NCBI GenBank assembly: GCA_030549495.1
Contig: JAUIRK010000993.1
Location: 434,001-498,000, forward strand
Direction of reading: 5' to 3'
Length of the DNA stretch: 64,000 bases
Source: Nectonema munidae
Taxonomy: Eukaryota > Nematomorpha > Nectonematoida > Nectonematidae
The position numbers were made by a program, and so were the translations under genes. The notes below the pieces were generated by a model. That model was not told the origin of the DNA, searched no databases, and saw only the letters and a list, made by a program, of their open reading frames with translations. Below are positions 1 through 12,154 of the stretch, piece by piece. Position 1 is the stretch's first letter. The number at the start of each line of letters is the position of its first letter.

Positions 1-489
1 TAATTTGCATTTAAAGTTAAATTAAAATAGTTTTCAATCGTTACAATTTTATATCAATGAATATTGTTAGACTCGCGCTAAGAATTTTTTTTCAACAAAA
101 GTCATCTTTATCACTACGTTTGTGAAAACTTTAATTTTTAAAGTCAAGAAATTTTTTTCAATAGTTATTTGGGAATGAATATTTTGACTATCTATTCAGT
201 TTAAAAGCAAGAATACTCTATTTGCTTAATATTTGAGCAGAGAGGTTTTTTTATAATATTCGATTGTTAAATTTTATAAGTAACACTGTACATAATTAAT
301 TAAATCATTTTAAAGAAAATTTGTTGATTATTATAATAAAAATATAATATCGAAACAAAATGTTTCAGTTGTTAAAAATGTACTTGATCTATTTATGACA
401 GCTGTCAGAATTTTATTTGTAGACAAATATTCAAAAAACGCAATGATTTTCTTTTCTCGTATACTTTGATTTATGTTAGTTTGGTCCTC

Positions 490-589
490 AGACATTTCGC
501 TCCATTATTTTCATAAGACAGTTCGTCCCATGGACAATTCGCCCCATTATTTTCATAATGAGACAATTTGTCTATGGGGCGAAATGTCT
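490..589. repeat. Short foldback element with inverted ends
   Basis: The two ends are inverted copies: AGACATTTCGCTCCAT at the left and ATGGGGCGAAATGTCT at the right. The interior carries GGACAATTCGCCCC-type phrases and a repeated CCATTATTTTCATAA. It looks like a small foldback MITE. Similar 'ggac-att-tg/cg' phrases occur near 48300 and, as GGACATTTTGCC, in the minisatellite at 59.5-61.1 kb. That relation is an inference from short similarity only. Confidence 0.6.
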
Positions 590-831
590 TTCGACCGTTA
601 GTTTAAATAATTTTTTAATTATACGGGTTAGCTACTTAAACGTTGGCTTTTGCTGCTTATAAAAACTTGAAAATATCAAATAAACTCTAATTCTTTATGC
701 CTCCTATTATTTTGAAATTATTCTAAGAACAGGCGGTTCCATTTTAAAATAGTGAAAATTGCTTTATTAGTTTATTTTGTTTCCTTTCTCTCTTATGTTA
801 ATTATGTAGCAAATTGTTCAATTTTCAGTAA

Positions 832-975
832 AAGGTAAGGTGCAGCGGGTGTATTTTCATTGACAAGGCACTGATGTACCGCTTATGTCAAACTATGAAC
901 AAATCCGTATCGATGAGGAATCGAATCCAGTGCTTCCGTGCTGAGTCCATCATCTCAACCAACCCGCCATGCCAC
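832..975 (-). repeat. tRNA-derived SINE, copy 1 (minus strand)
   Basis: Read on the minus strand, it has an A-box-like GGTTGGTTGAGATGATGG, then a B-box-like GGATTCGATTC, then a body including TTCATAGTTTGACA and TCAATGAAAATACACCC and a 3' end near CACCTTACC. The order and body phrases match three other copies in this window (16.4, 24.5 and 30.8 kb). It is diverged from them, and no target duplication was recognised. Confidence 0.65.
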
Positions 976-1412
976 CCATAGAGTATGATGTAGGGGATAC
1001 GTCAAATTAGTTTTCAAAAAACTTAAGTTATGCTCTAAAATTTTTAGTTTTTTTGAAGCTCTATAACTTTTTCTGATAGACTTTTTTTCCTTAAAAGTTA
1101 TTATAAAAGGCAAATCATTGCAAAATGTTAAAAGTTATTTTACTTTTTGTAAATTTTTGTAGCTTGTATCAATTTAGCTTTTAAACTATTTTTGAATAAT
1201 GCTGAATAAAATGAAATAATGCGATCGTAATTTTTTGTTTTATTTTTGTTTGCACGATTATAACTTCATTTTATACCCTTGCCCCTGAATCGATCACATT
1301 TTTTCATATAAACATCGCAGGGTGTCTAGTTTAATTTTTCAAATGAAAAGCCTATTTCACCCCCTAACAATTTTGGATTTTTTTAAACTAGTCTATATTC
1401 GATGGTTGTAGG

Positions 1413-1482
1413 TAAAAATGCCCCCAGAAAAAATGCCTCTGGAATAAATGCCCCCAATTAAAAAGTAGGAAAAAATGCCCCC
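1413..1482 (+). repeat. Short imperfect tandem repeat of AAAAATGCCCCC
   Basis: Four loosely spaced copies of an AAAATGCCCCC/AAATGCCTC phrase occur in 70 bases. Nothing else is visible, and it may be part of a decayed repeat. Confidence 0.5.
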
Positions 1483-3299
1483 TAATTTTTGATTTTCAGG
1501 ATTTTTTTTAAATTATATAAATATTTTTATTTGGTACCGTTTTGAAAGGCTAAATTTCTAAAAATTTATTAAATTTTTTTTTAAGAAATCTTATACTCTT
1601 TGGTATTCGCAATTCCGAAGTCTAAATAGTCTATATCAGAGATCTACAACCTACGTTTTCTTTCATATTAAACCGACGCGAATAAAAGATTTTTTGGTCT
1701 ATTTTAACCGAACCGGAATAAAATTTAAATTTTCAACCCGTATTCGACCGGTTTTTTAGGGTTTTCAATACCGAAACTATTTGACTGGAATTTTGCAGAA
1801 GTCATGTTTATAAGAATCAATTTCATTTCATCACATTTCACCACTTTGAATTTATTATATATCTGTAAATTCTAAGAATTCCAAACTGATATTTGTGCTT
1901 TTATTTTTTATCATTCTTCAAAAATGGATGGTGTAGTAAATTTTATTTTCCACGATTTGTATCATTTTCTGCAATCTATTCACCAACATACAAAATGTCA
2001 TAATGTTTAAGAACGACATCATTCTAAAATAAAATTCAGCATGTGTGAGTAAATTACTAATTAAATAAAGAAAAATGAATAACTAAAACAAACGTATTAA
2101 AAATATAATGCTCCTGTTATCCGAACCGAACCGGAATAAAATTTTCCGACAGGTTAATTAGAATTTTCGGTGCGCAAATTTTACAGATCCGTAGTATCTA
2201 TCTATATTGGATTATAGACTATATGTCTATAGTTTTTTGAAAAATACTATTAAAGTCTATATTTTTTGTTCAACTTTTTTATTCGAAATTTGAAAGTCTA
2301 TGTTTGTGAAGTTAGAACAATAACATGGGTGTAGGGCAAAATTTATAAATAATGATTTTATTTTTATATTCCTAACTATATAATTATAGAAATTGGTCAC
2401 TATTTGTAAAATCTATATGCTTTTCCAGTTATAAACCGGGTATATATATATTTGAAAATCCTATTTTATTTGTGAAGCACTTAATAGTTGAATGACTATT
2501 TTTCAACTACAAAAGATTATTCAAGTTGTAAATGTAACGTGATTGGTGGAATTCATAGCAAGCAACCTCACCAACAATTTCACTATTTTTGTCGATGCTC
2601 TTCATGCTTTATTTCATTGTTCACACAAATGAAACTATCCTTCTTTTCTCCATTTTTGGAATGTGTGTATTGCTCTTTTAAAGCCTGGCTTGGATTTAGA
2701 GAGGGGATGCGAAGTTAGTTGATTAATTCATCCACATTTCTCTATTTTTTTCAATTAAAACTCCTAACTTTAAATGATCTCCGAGATTAAAATCTTTTGT
2801 TTTTCTTTTTATATAATGATAATTTTAATTAATTAATATCGACTTCGACAAAGAGAGTGTGTGTGAGTGCATGTGTGTTATTTATATGCTTCAGTTCTAT
2901 CCTTTTTAAATATCACAAGTCTTGTGGTGGGATCAGATTCAACAGTATCTTTACCTTTTGCGTATGTCGAATGGCTTTAAAGAAACCTGCTAAAAGTTTC
3001 CCTAATTAACTAATCAAAAGTTAATTAACTTAACAAAACACGAATTTCAATAGACTTCGCGCCACTTATATACTTCCACACCTTCTCGCATCTCCTACTC
3101 GCATATTTAAAATACATGGCTTTTGCTTATTTTAATATGTTAAAAATTAATAAGGACATTTTGTTTAAAAAAGAAAGAAAAAAAGTTTGATCAATACATT
3201 GAAAAATCTAAAAAAATTCTTTTCACAAATTTTTTTATATAATAATATTATTTAGTTCGTTTGTCAGCTAGTTAGTTGGTAAGTTTACCATATTATTTT

Positions 3300-3613
3300 T
3301 TAACCCATTTTAGTTCACGCAAAGCAGATGATTTTGATTGATCTCTATTGAATTGCATTGGAAGTTCGCGTCTGTCTGCGTTCCTCTACCTACAGGAACA
3401 ATAACCGAAAATAACACTTGTTTTCTTCTTTCTTGATTTCTTGTTTTTTATTCGTCAAGTAGCAGACAAGGACGACAACGTTATTTAATTTTTATTGATT
3501 TTAGTTTAAAACTCGACATCTGCTGTCCATTTTTGGATCATTGGTATTAAATGGTTGGGAGTTTTATATTAAATTCATAAATCTCTGTTTTTTCTTGGTC
3601 CAAATGGGTTAAA
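3300..3613. mobile_element. Possible TTAA-flanked MITE of the CCCATTT family
   Basis: It starts TTAACCCATTTTAG and ends AAATGGGTTAA, giving short inverted ends flanked by TTAA. The left 110 bases (CGCAAAGCAGA, a middle containing CTATTGAATT, then GGAACAATAAC) resemble the shorter element at 17561-17677, so a shorter decayed copy plus unrelated sequence is also possible. Confidence 0.4.
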
Positions 3614-3912
3614 AAGACATCTTCCAACCTTTTTTTTGTTCGATTCTTATTAGCTTGTTGAACTTTGTTTCTAAACTTAAAAGAAAATGTGCAAAGCTTG
3701 GACTATCGGTCAAATTTCACATGTGAATTTAAGTATAATCCAGTTTCACCTTTTATTTTTATCATTTTGTAAGTTTATGTAGATACTTTCAAAATTTTAT
3801 TAGAAATATTATTGATTAGAAGAATTTATTAAGGTCCAGAGCCCTTTCTCCCGGCTAAATAATATTTTATTATTTAATTGTTTGAATTAATAAACCGAGA
3901 ATTTATTTATAG

Positions 3913-4273
3913 ATCAAGACAAATTTATGCCAGCAGAAGTTCGATGGAAATTGCCTGAAACTTGTGATGACAGATGGCATAATTACATCATAAACGTACG
4001 ATATCCAACTTTTGAACTTTTTCTCGATGGCCGAATCTTCAAAGCGAACGAACAAAATCCGAAGATCCTGAATGATAAGGCGATGCATTTCAAGAGAAAG
4101 AAGTCCCCCGTTTCATCATTACCCAATTCTCCTTCCTTCGTCCTTTCGCAAACGGTTTCTTCAATTGGAGCGTGTTGGAATGCAAAAAGTCAAAAAATGA
4201 CGTCATTCTTTCACGGCTCCCTTTCCAATCTCTTTCTCACGCTGAATTACACGGAGCCGATTGATGTTGTCAA
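3913..4273 (+). CDS. CLSTN: Calsyntenin, exon A: end of the laminin-G-like domain
   Basis: This internal exon encodes about 120 residues in one frame. The acceptor is TTATTTATAG before 3913 and the donor is GTAATT at 4274. It opens with two bases that complete a codon and ends two bases into one. The translation carries calsyntenin landmarks: WKLPETCDDRWHNYIINV near the start, then IGACW, then FFHGSLSNL, the closing strands of the LNS/laminin-G domain that follows the cadherin repeats. Between 'LNDKAMHF' and 'SQTVSSIGACW' there is a Lys/Ser/Pro-rich insertion relative to vertebrate proteins as I remember them. Calsyntenins are type I neuronal membrane proteins that dock kinesin-1 cargo and act at synapses. 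The frame runs into TAA just past the donor, as expected for an intron. Confidence 0.9.
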
Positions 4274-4300
4274 GTAATTCTTTCTAATGCTAATATTTCT

Positions 4301-4417
4301 TTAACCCATTTCATCTAATTGTCAGTTTTGACTTAGGTAAAAGATTTCTTGATTTGAAGGGACTTTTATATCAAATTACTTATGTCCGTGTGCTTTCGTT
4401 GGGATGAAATGGGATAA
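4301..4417. mobile_element. piggyBac-like MITE, 28 bp after the exon A donor
   Basis: The inverted ends are TTAACCCATTTCATC on the left and GATGAAATGGGATAA on the right. TTAA plus terminal CCC is the hallmark of piggyBac insertion. The right target copy has decayed to ATAA. The interior is unrelated to the GCAGACG group. Confidence 0.55.
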
Positions 4418-4827
4418 CATTATAATTCAATGAATCTTTTCCTACAATGAAGCACTAATTTTTACCTAAATATAAAATTATTCATATCGACTGTATCTGA
4501 AATTTGTCATTCTTGCGTCAAATCCTTTGGTTTGTGATGAAAAACGTGAGATTATACTTTTGAAAAATGATTCATTCAAATCTATACACTGCTTTTAAAA
4601 ATTCGTGATATCTTTTATATTGATTCGGAATTCGGATCTATTATTATAAATAATATTCATATTCAAACTTTCCCGAAACACGCATAATTCAAGGGCCTAA
4701 CGAGAAGCGGAATGATGCTGATTAACTCCGATTCTCTTCCTTCTTATATCAATTTTGTAGTTCACTAAATCGAATTATACCTAAATGTTGGGATTATGTT
4801 TACATTTCATCAAAAGATAAGCCCAGT

Positions 4828-4966
4828 TTAACGCATTTAAGGCCAAGCAAAGCAGACGATATCTAAAAAAACGCAGACGATTTATATTCAAAGTCATTGA
4901 AAAAAAGCAGACGAAGATGAAATTACTTATGTTCCAAAATAGGAACATTGGCCGTAAATGGGTTAA
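4828..4966. mobile_element. TTAA-flanked MITE with GCAGACG motifs, copy 1
   Basis: TTAA flanks both sides. The right end is TAAATGGG and the left end a decayed CGCATTTA. The interior carries three GCAGACG phrases followed by GGAACATTGG. It matches the elements at 6525 and 6690 over nearly its full length. The piggyBac assignment rests on TTAA plus CCC/GGG termini. Confidence 0.75.
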
Positions 4967-5466
4967 TTTTAACTGGCTTTAACGCGAACCTAATCGATTT
5001 TGTCGACTCTGGAAAAATATAAATGATCCACATTTATCTGCTTTACATTGTATATCGTGTGATTATTCCGGGCGTTAACCGATTAATATTTCATCCGTAA
5101 TAAAGTAAATTGGCGCGCAGATAAATTTTAATTTCTTAGAAACATTCTCTTAGTAAAGTGGTTTTGTCCATGCGCATACGTTCAAAATATGATGAGCGTC
5201 TTTCAATTTTCACTTTTTTCTTGCAAATTTATAGCTTTTTTACTTCTTATATACTAAGAATTTCCTGCACTTTTTTACTCCATTCTGAGCGCTTATATAG
5301 AGTACTCTTATCATACAATGAATAACTAATATCATCTTATGAATATGAAATACAAATTATACTATAAGACATGCTTCTAATTTTTCAATATCCATTTTTA
5401 AATATTTCAAAACATTTATCGCCTTCAAAATGGTTAGTATTTTGAAGAAAAAGATGAAGCTAGAAG

Positions 5467-5722
5467 CAGTGGCGTAACCATGAGTATTGCCGCTCGGGGC
5501 GGGTCATAAATTTGACACCCCTTTTTATTTAAAAAAATTAGTTAAAAATGCATAAAACTTTATTTATTTATAAATTAGTTTTATAAAAATGCTTTAATAT
5601 GATGAAAATCTCTTACAACACAAACTGTTATAAAGATCCTAACATCATATTGATTGCAATATATGAGTGATTTCAAAATATACCGCCGGGGGTCGGACCG
5701 CCCTCACCTAGTTACGCCACTG
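5467..5722. mobile_element. hAT-like MITE with perfect 8-bp target duplication
   Basis: The element starts CAGTGGCGTAAC and ends GTTACGCCACTG, a perfect 12-bp inverted repeat. It is flanked on both sides by GCTAGAAG (5459-5466 and 5723-5730). An 8-bp duplication with CAG...CTG ends is typical of the hAT superfamily. It is 256 bp long with no coding capacity, so it must have been mobilised in trans. Confidence 0.9.
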
Positions 5723-6524
5723 GCTAGAAGTTATTTAGCTGCATTTTATCTAGAGGTGATGCTGAATCCAAACTTTATAAATCATATATGTTAGATTGAA
5801 CAATATAAATCACATAATAGTTAGATGGAATAAAAGACAACAAAACACGATGCTCCAGGCATAAGAATTAGCTTGTGATTTTTCAAAGTGTCAATGCTAG
5901 CTAATTTTTGCTATATGTGAACTTTCATTTTAACTTTATCATGTTTTTTTGCGACCACACTAGAAAATGAGATAAAATTCTTATTCCCATCCATTCATTC
6001 CTAAATAAGTTAAGGTTCAATAGTTGCTTCAGTAAATGTTGTTTTAAATAGAATTATGCATGCGATAAATCATGTTTAACATATATATATATATGTGCTC
6101 TAGCTGCCATAGTAGTCATCTTCCACTACTGAATTAGATTTGTACCTACTCAGATGATCTATTTTAATTAGATAATTATTGTCTTGGTGACCCCACGAAA
6201 ATGGCCTGCGTGCTAACCACCATAATTGGGGTTGCGACCGTGAGGCTGGGAACTACTCAAATTGCAGGACTCTTTTCTTTTTCAAGTGATATAAAATGTC
6301 AGAATCCATGCATAAATTCTCCAATACATATATTTACTTTACGTATCTAGTATTATTGAATCTAGTGGTATTATATGTGTGCTATCGCTGGACATTTGTA
6401 GCAAATAATAAATACTAACGTTCACTATTATTAGTCCGGCATCATTGAGACATTGAGAGTGCTGTATTCACCATTGATTAGTCTAAAATACACAACACTC
6501 TGTTCCCACCACTTCACCTTAAAA

Positions 6525-6662
6525 TTAACCCATTTAAGACTAAGCAAAGCAGACGATATCTAAAAAAACACAGACGATTTATATTCAAAGTCATTGAAAA
6601 AAGCAGACGAAGATAAAATTACTTATGTTCCAAAATAGGAACATTGGTCGTAAATGGGTTAA
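6525..6662. mobile_element. TTAA-flanked MITE with GCAGACG motifs, copy 2
   Basis: The ends are TTAACCCATTTA and TAAATGGGTTAA, an exact inverted pair including the TTAA target. The interior is nearly the same as copies at 4828 and 6690. This is the best-preserved member in the window. Confidence 0.85.
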
Positions 6663-6689
6663 AATATCTCCCAAATCGATAAAAGCTGG

Positions 6690-6827
6690 TTAACCCATTA
6701 AGTACCATAGAAATCAGACGATATTTAAAAAAACGCAGACGATTTATATTCAAAGTCATTGAAAAAAGCAGACGAAGATGGAATTACTTATGTTCCTAAA
6801 TGGGAACATTGGGACTTAATGGGTTAA
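6690..6827. mobile_element. TTAA-flanked MITE with GCAGACG motifs, copy 3
   Basis: It begins TTAACCCATTAAG and ends CTTAATGGGTTAA. It sits 27 bp after copy 2 in the same orientation. The inner sequence matches copies 1 and 2, but the outermost bases differ on both ends in a compensating way (CATTAAG/CTTAATG), so the inverted pairing is kept. Confidence 0.85.
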
Positions 6828-9750
6828 AACGAAAAAACTTCAAAGTTAAGTTTTTTCATGAGTTCAATCATTTCGAATGCCAACATTTATTTTGTCCCCT
6901 GGAATTCTCCATCAAGACTATACTAGTCTATTCCTTGAACAACATAGTCTTTCACTTCTTGCAAGGAACTGAAGAAGGTGGTGTTATAAGACCACTGAAA
7001 TATTTTCATTTGATTAAAGACTCCTTAAAAGTATCAAAAGATTTCTTTAATTTACCTATGTATTAAATATATATTATATATATCTAACCTATAGTACTTT
7101 CCAAAATCATACTTTGAGTCTAAATACTTTGCAATACTATAAACAATATACTCTTCCATAAACCGTACAACATAACTAAACAGTTACTATAGGAAATTTT
7201 CAGACTTCTAATGGCTTATTAATTTTGAAGCATGTTTTTGTTATTTGACGGTTAAATACATTGTTTCCTAAAAAATAAAAAAAGACTATTTCACCAAGAC
7301 GCTTTTCATTTTTTTGGGACATCGGTGTCACACAAATGATTATTCCATTAGATCCCAACTTCATTCTTAAATGGCGTAGACGACTTATTGATTCCAAGGT
7401 AGTTTTATATCATACTTTTATTTATCTTTTCTTTTAATTTTTTTCTCTCCTATTATTTCATCATTGTTTTAAGTCTATTTTCAGAATTTGAATCACTGAT
7501 ACAAAGTAAAAGAGGAGTTTAGGAAGTTTTCTCTTCCTCTCTGAGCTTTCTACAAAAATAACTCGTATAAAGCCAAAATGCAAATAAAAAATAGCTTCCC
7601 AATTTTAATTCAAACCCTCCAATTATTTCTCTTCAAAATGTTCAAAAACTCAAACGAAAATATCCATTAATCATCTTCTTCTGAATAATTCCACTAAAAT
7701 TTTAAATAGCCTTATCTATATTTAGATAGTGATTCATCTCGTAACATGTACTTACGTAGCTGTCTTCTTAAAACCTTTCTTTCTCAAACGAATTACCATT
7801 TTGTAAACATATATATAATATAATGTTTTTATTTGCTATCATATCGGCTCTACCGCTCTTTTTGAAGTGTAGGTATTTCAGTGTGTAGGTGTTTAATGCC
7901 CGTTATGTATGTATTTCGTATGTATGTATGTGTGTATACGTGCTATTTTGGCCCTTGATACACCGACCTTGAATATTCGCTTTGTGCAGGATTTTATAGC
8001 GCTTTTCGATCATGATTTTATTACAAAATGCTTGTACTACTACTAGAAATTAAGTTTTGTAAAAACTTTTGAAAATAACAATTATTTTTATACACCTGAA
8101 CTAGACTAAAGACGTGCCGCTTTTTATTCATCTTTCTTAACCCTCTCGTCTTTTGTTTTTGTTTTAACTTAGATTTAACAAAGTTTCAAAGTGTGTAGTT
8201 TTTTAATTTTACATAAAATTATAAATTGGAATAGGAATGTTGCGAGTTTTATTCTAAAATATTGAAATACTAAAATTTACGCTAGGTAAAAAAAGTTTTG
8301 AGATAAACTTCTCGAAATTAAAGATTTTTCAATAAAATCTTTCTAGACTGCATTGTCTTTGTAGGAAAAAAAAGGCATTTTTGTTTTCTTTTTATAATGA
8401 TCACATTTTTTCTCTGTCGTCATCGGCTGCATTTGAAGTAAATGACTTCTGCTTATTTTTTTCCATAATGTTTTTATTTGATACTATAAATTATCCAAAC
8501 TCTTTATATACAATAAAAAAATTTCTAGAGTTAATTAACAAATTACCTGACTAATTAACTAAGTATAGCTTGTTGACCTACCAACAAAATAGCTGAACTA
8601 AGCATACACTATTGTATACATATGAAACCCTATTGTTGAAAAATCAGCAGAAAAGATATACTTTTAATGCCGCTGTCGAACGGCAAAGGTTTCAGTTTCT
8701 TAACATGTTGAAGACCACTATGAAATGTACCAAAAATTAAAACTTGTTTGCTTTCACTATATAAAATTGTATTAAAAAAAAGAAAACAGACGATCAGTCT
8801 TCAAAAATTCCAATCCTCAAAGGGTAAATTTCTTAATTTTAGAAGATCCCAAGTATTAGTTGCTTTTAAATCTCTTTCTTATTAAAAAAAGAGTATAATA
8901 TATCTTATTCTTATTATTATAAGGAGTTTGTTACATCAAGGAATACGATTAAGTTTTTTTTATTTGTTTGCTTTACCTTCTTTTTCACTATCTGCTCTTT
9001 ATATGTAGAATACATTCTTGTATTCCTTTGTCCCTTATTTTCATTTCATAGAAGACACACCGCTTGACTTGATTTAACTCCTATCCTCAGTTATTTTCTC
9101 TATATGTTATATATTATATGTATGTGATGATTAGTTGTTATACATATGGATTGAACTTATATAACGTATATATATACACACACTTGATATTATAGTGTAT
9201 ACCATATATCATATATATGTATATTTATATTCATGGCATAATATAGTGTAGGATTGTAGCTTTCAGTATGTTAAATTGTGTATATGGATAATTACATTTC
9301 TTTACTTTGTGATAATTGAATTTTATAACCTAAAAAGTAGTGTATTGTATAACCTACCTACTCAACGCAATGCATAATGAATATAGCGCCTTCTAAAACC
9401 AATTTAAATCAATATGATATGCGCTTTTCTATGATCTTTGTGCGTGCTTGATGAGAGATAAGCAGAATAACTATACTCATCATTAGCCTTGTTATTTTTT
9501 TTCTTTTTTTTTATACAATTTTTTAATTAAAATTTATACACTCTTTTCTCTATCTTTTTTATTGAACTCTTGCTTGTTTGCTATCTTCTTCTTTTTTATT
9601 TGTTTCGTATCTTTGAATATTTCTGTAATAATGTCTGTAATCTAATTTCTCTGTAAATTTCAGTAATTCTGATTTTGAAAGCATGAAGCCTAATGTGATT
9701 ACAGTGCCGTATCAAGAGCGCGAGAATGTAGGGTGGAGGAAAACAAATTT

Positions 9751-9975
9751 CCCCCCCCCCCCCCCCCCCCCCGAGAAAATATTTTATATTTTGTACTATA
9801 AACATATTTTTTGCCCCTCTCCGCTCAAATTTCTGGCCTCTGGGAGAATAAATGTTTTATATTGTTATGTGCTATAAACAAATTCTTTGTCCCCCTCTGC
9901 TAGTAAAATTTCGGGCCTCTGTGAGAAAAAATGTTTTCTATTGTTATATGCTATAAACAAATGTTAAGTTCCCTG
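9751..9975 (+). repeat. Poly-C tract followed by a 75-80-bp tandem repeat
   Basis: A run of 22 C (9751-9772) is followed by three imperfect units starting GAGAA(A/T)AAATGTTTT, containing GTGCTATAAACAAA and ending CCCCTCTGC...GGGCCTCTG. Other pure C runs on the same strand lie at 10681-10700 (20 C) and 11408-11421 (14 C). The short frames through the C/G runs (for example 9596-9805 minus) are artefacts of the homopolymer. Confidence 0.75.
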
Positions 9976-11339
9976 TTTCAAACTCCTCTTTACGACACCT
10001 GCCGAATGCTATGTTGAGTTTAGAAGATATTAATTTTTCGAAGTTTTTCGAGATTAATTCAAGTGCGTGTCTCTGGAATAATTTTTTACTGGCATCAAAA
10101 AATTTATAAACCTCTGAGTTTTATCTGGCATTTATGTGAGATGTGTTAATTTATAATAATATGAAGTAAATACCATTTGTTCTTTTGATTTTGTTTATAG
10201 CTTCTCCATGCTTCTTCCGCTATGCTTTTATATTTTTCGGATCCAATAAATCTATTTTTTGTTTCAATAAATGTAACAACTTTTTTACCATTAAATAAAA
10301 AAAACTGAATTTCAATTAAAAAAATTAAAAATATATTTTTATATAAGCTAATGTTCTTTATTCTTATTTTGCTAACTCACAAGTTCTCCAAAATGGCTTT
10401 TTTAATGAACTTTTCTATTTATATTTTGATTATCATTTATTTACTTTGTCTTTTCATACTTTTAATTTATTGATTACATTTATTGACATTAGCAATCAAT
10501 ATATGTTACCTATATTTTTTAATCCACAGAGCAGTATTTTTAAGTTACAATAGCTTCTAAAATTTGAAATTTAAATGATAAATTTTTAGAATGATTTTTA
10601 TAGTATATTTGGAAATATATTTAAAATAATTCAGTTATTTAAGAATAATTATGTTTAACTTGAACCAGGAGTTCCTCACTCCCCCCCCCCCCCCCCCCCC
10701 ACTCCCACTCTTACCCCATGATATTGTATACGAATACTATACATTATCATTAGTGCGGAATATATCCCAAATCGTGGAGAGTACAAATACCGGTACTATT
10801 AACAAAATAATACAACCACATGCATATTCCATATGGGCCATTTTATCAGGTCATCCAGTAAATTCTGTTCGGATTTAGTTCTTTCAAATTTAGTAATAAA
10901 TTGGAATGTCTAAAAACTAATCAGTATTTATATTCGCATATAATATTATATATGAACAAAATTAAATTTTGTGCAAACCATACAACTGTTCAACATTATC
11001 TTTAACAACCTGGAAAGATTCCTAATTTTGGAAAATCGTGGTTCGATGTTGGGTTTGATATTTCTGAAATTATTTCTAATATCTTTAAATGGCTATACCC
11101 CTGTTTTTGAGATTTGAGTATTTAAGTGTATGGATCTCTTATGACAATCAATATGTATGTAGTATATATGTCTTCGTATGTATGTATTAGAGATGTATCA
11201 GAATTCTTTTTTTTTTAGCCAAAGCGGGTTCGGATGTCAGAATTAATTTTTGTTATTTATTATCCAAAAAATTTTAGGTTGATTAAAAGTTTTATTTTTC
11301 TTTTTAGTCAGAAACCAAGTTCAATTTTTCCATAATTTG

Positions 11340-11480
11340 ATATTTATTTATAACTCCCTGTAAATATATAACTGTATACACTTTTCAGCCCCCATTAAAA
11401 TCACTTGCCCCCCCCCCCCCCATCCTCCTGTACTTGGAGTCTGGTGGCGGGGCTATACAGTGTGCGTACACTGTACGTAC
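11340..11480 (+). repeat. Dispersed repeat with C-tract, paralogue of the hAT insertion site
   Basis: The order AACTCCCTGTAAATATATA, CAGCCCCCATTAAAATCA, poly-C, then GGAGTCTGGTGGCGGG recurs around 29300-29343 and 31374-31445, where a hAT element splits it. The identity and origin of the repeat are unknown. Confidence 0.6.
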
Positions 11481-11715
11481 ATATATACATTTAAATCTGT
11501 CTATAACCACCAGTTTCAGTTTGTGCCAATAAAACCGTATTGAATTTATTTGATCTTTATTATTAAGAGATCGTCATTTTTCAAAGACCACTTTTCATGA
11601 TTGCCCTAAGTTTGACTGTAGCAAAATTTATTTTATAATTTATATGGTAACTCACTGTCACTACCTCTTTTTAGCTTAGGATTGTGATATTTGCATTCTT
11701 TATTTTTCCTTTTAG

Positions 11716-12154
11716 CTGCTTGTTTGAGTGTAAGGAGTTTTTATCCTATCAGTACTCGAATCCGATTCTACAAAGCGAACAAGCGGAGGAAGTGGCTTTT
11801 TTCAAAAATTCAGCGCAAATCGTCTTGCAAAGCAACACCATTGAACAAAGTGAAGAAATGCTTCAACACATCTTATACAATAACTTAAATTTTCACAATC
11901 CAACCTTTTTGCCACAAAGCACTCCATCAACTTCTACTCAACGACGCATCACCCTTCAGACCTATGTTGTGACGGAATCTGGCGAAATTTATAATTCTCC
12001 TGTTTACGAAACCTCAATTAAATTTTCTGAACGCATTCCAAAGACCATGTTTCGTACATCTTCGACATCTTCCCCGTTATTTGATGTACCGAGTCTTTCC
12101 CTGTCAAATAATGATCGACCCTTCTTGTTTGTGGAGTCTTCTGATTTGGCAAAG
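11716..12154 (+). CDS. CLSTN: Calsyntenin, exon B: ectodomain between LNS domain and juxtamembrane region
   Basis: The acceptor is TTTTAG before 11716 and the donor is AAG/GTATGC at 12155. One leading base joins the AA of exon A to make Asn, giving the conserved stretch ..VVNCLFECKEFL, which corresponds to the Cys-containing segment just after the LNS domain in calsyntenins. The exon then runs 146 codons and ends in phase 0. The middle (QIVLQSNTIEQSEEMLQHI..) follows the family's pattern of strands, and the end (RPFLFVESSDLAK) leads directly into exon C. Sequence conservation is low, so the call depends on the phase-perfect join and the order of landmarks. Confidence 0.87.

Larger units (their letters stand above)
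1..3912. other. AT-rich non-coding stretch upstream of first visible calsyntenin exon
   Basis: No open frame here resembles a known protein. The exon at 3913 starts in mid-codon, so this stretch is most simply the 3' part of a calsyntenin intron. I looked for the preceding laminin-G exon and did not see it. It contains a SINE copy, a foldback hairpin, a short C-rich tandem repeat and a possible TTAA-flanked element, listed separately. The 76-residue frame at 2488-2718 has no recognisable features. Confidence 0.6.
4274..11715 (+). other. Calsyntenin intron A (7.4 kb)
   Basis: The intron has a GT donor and a TTCCTTTTAG acceptor. It is filled with short non-autonomous elements: four TTAA/CCC MITEs, an 8-bp-TSD hAT-like MITE, poly-C tracts with a 75-80-bp tandem repeat, and microsatellite-like TATATA/GTATGTAT runs around 7900-7950 and 9100-9240. 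No other gene is seen. Confidence 0.8.

Noticed and set aside
2488-2718. A 76-codon frame upstream of calsyntenin
   Set aside because: Composition is random-like, and it does not match the calsyntenin segment expected upstream of exon A.
9596-9877. Poly-Gly/poly-Pro frames on both strands
   Set aside because: They come from the 22-C homopolymer and have no other protein features.
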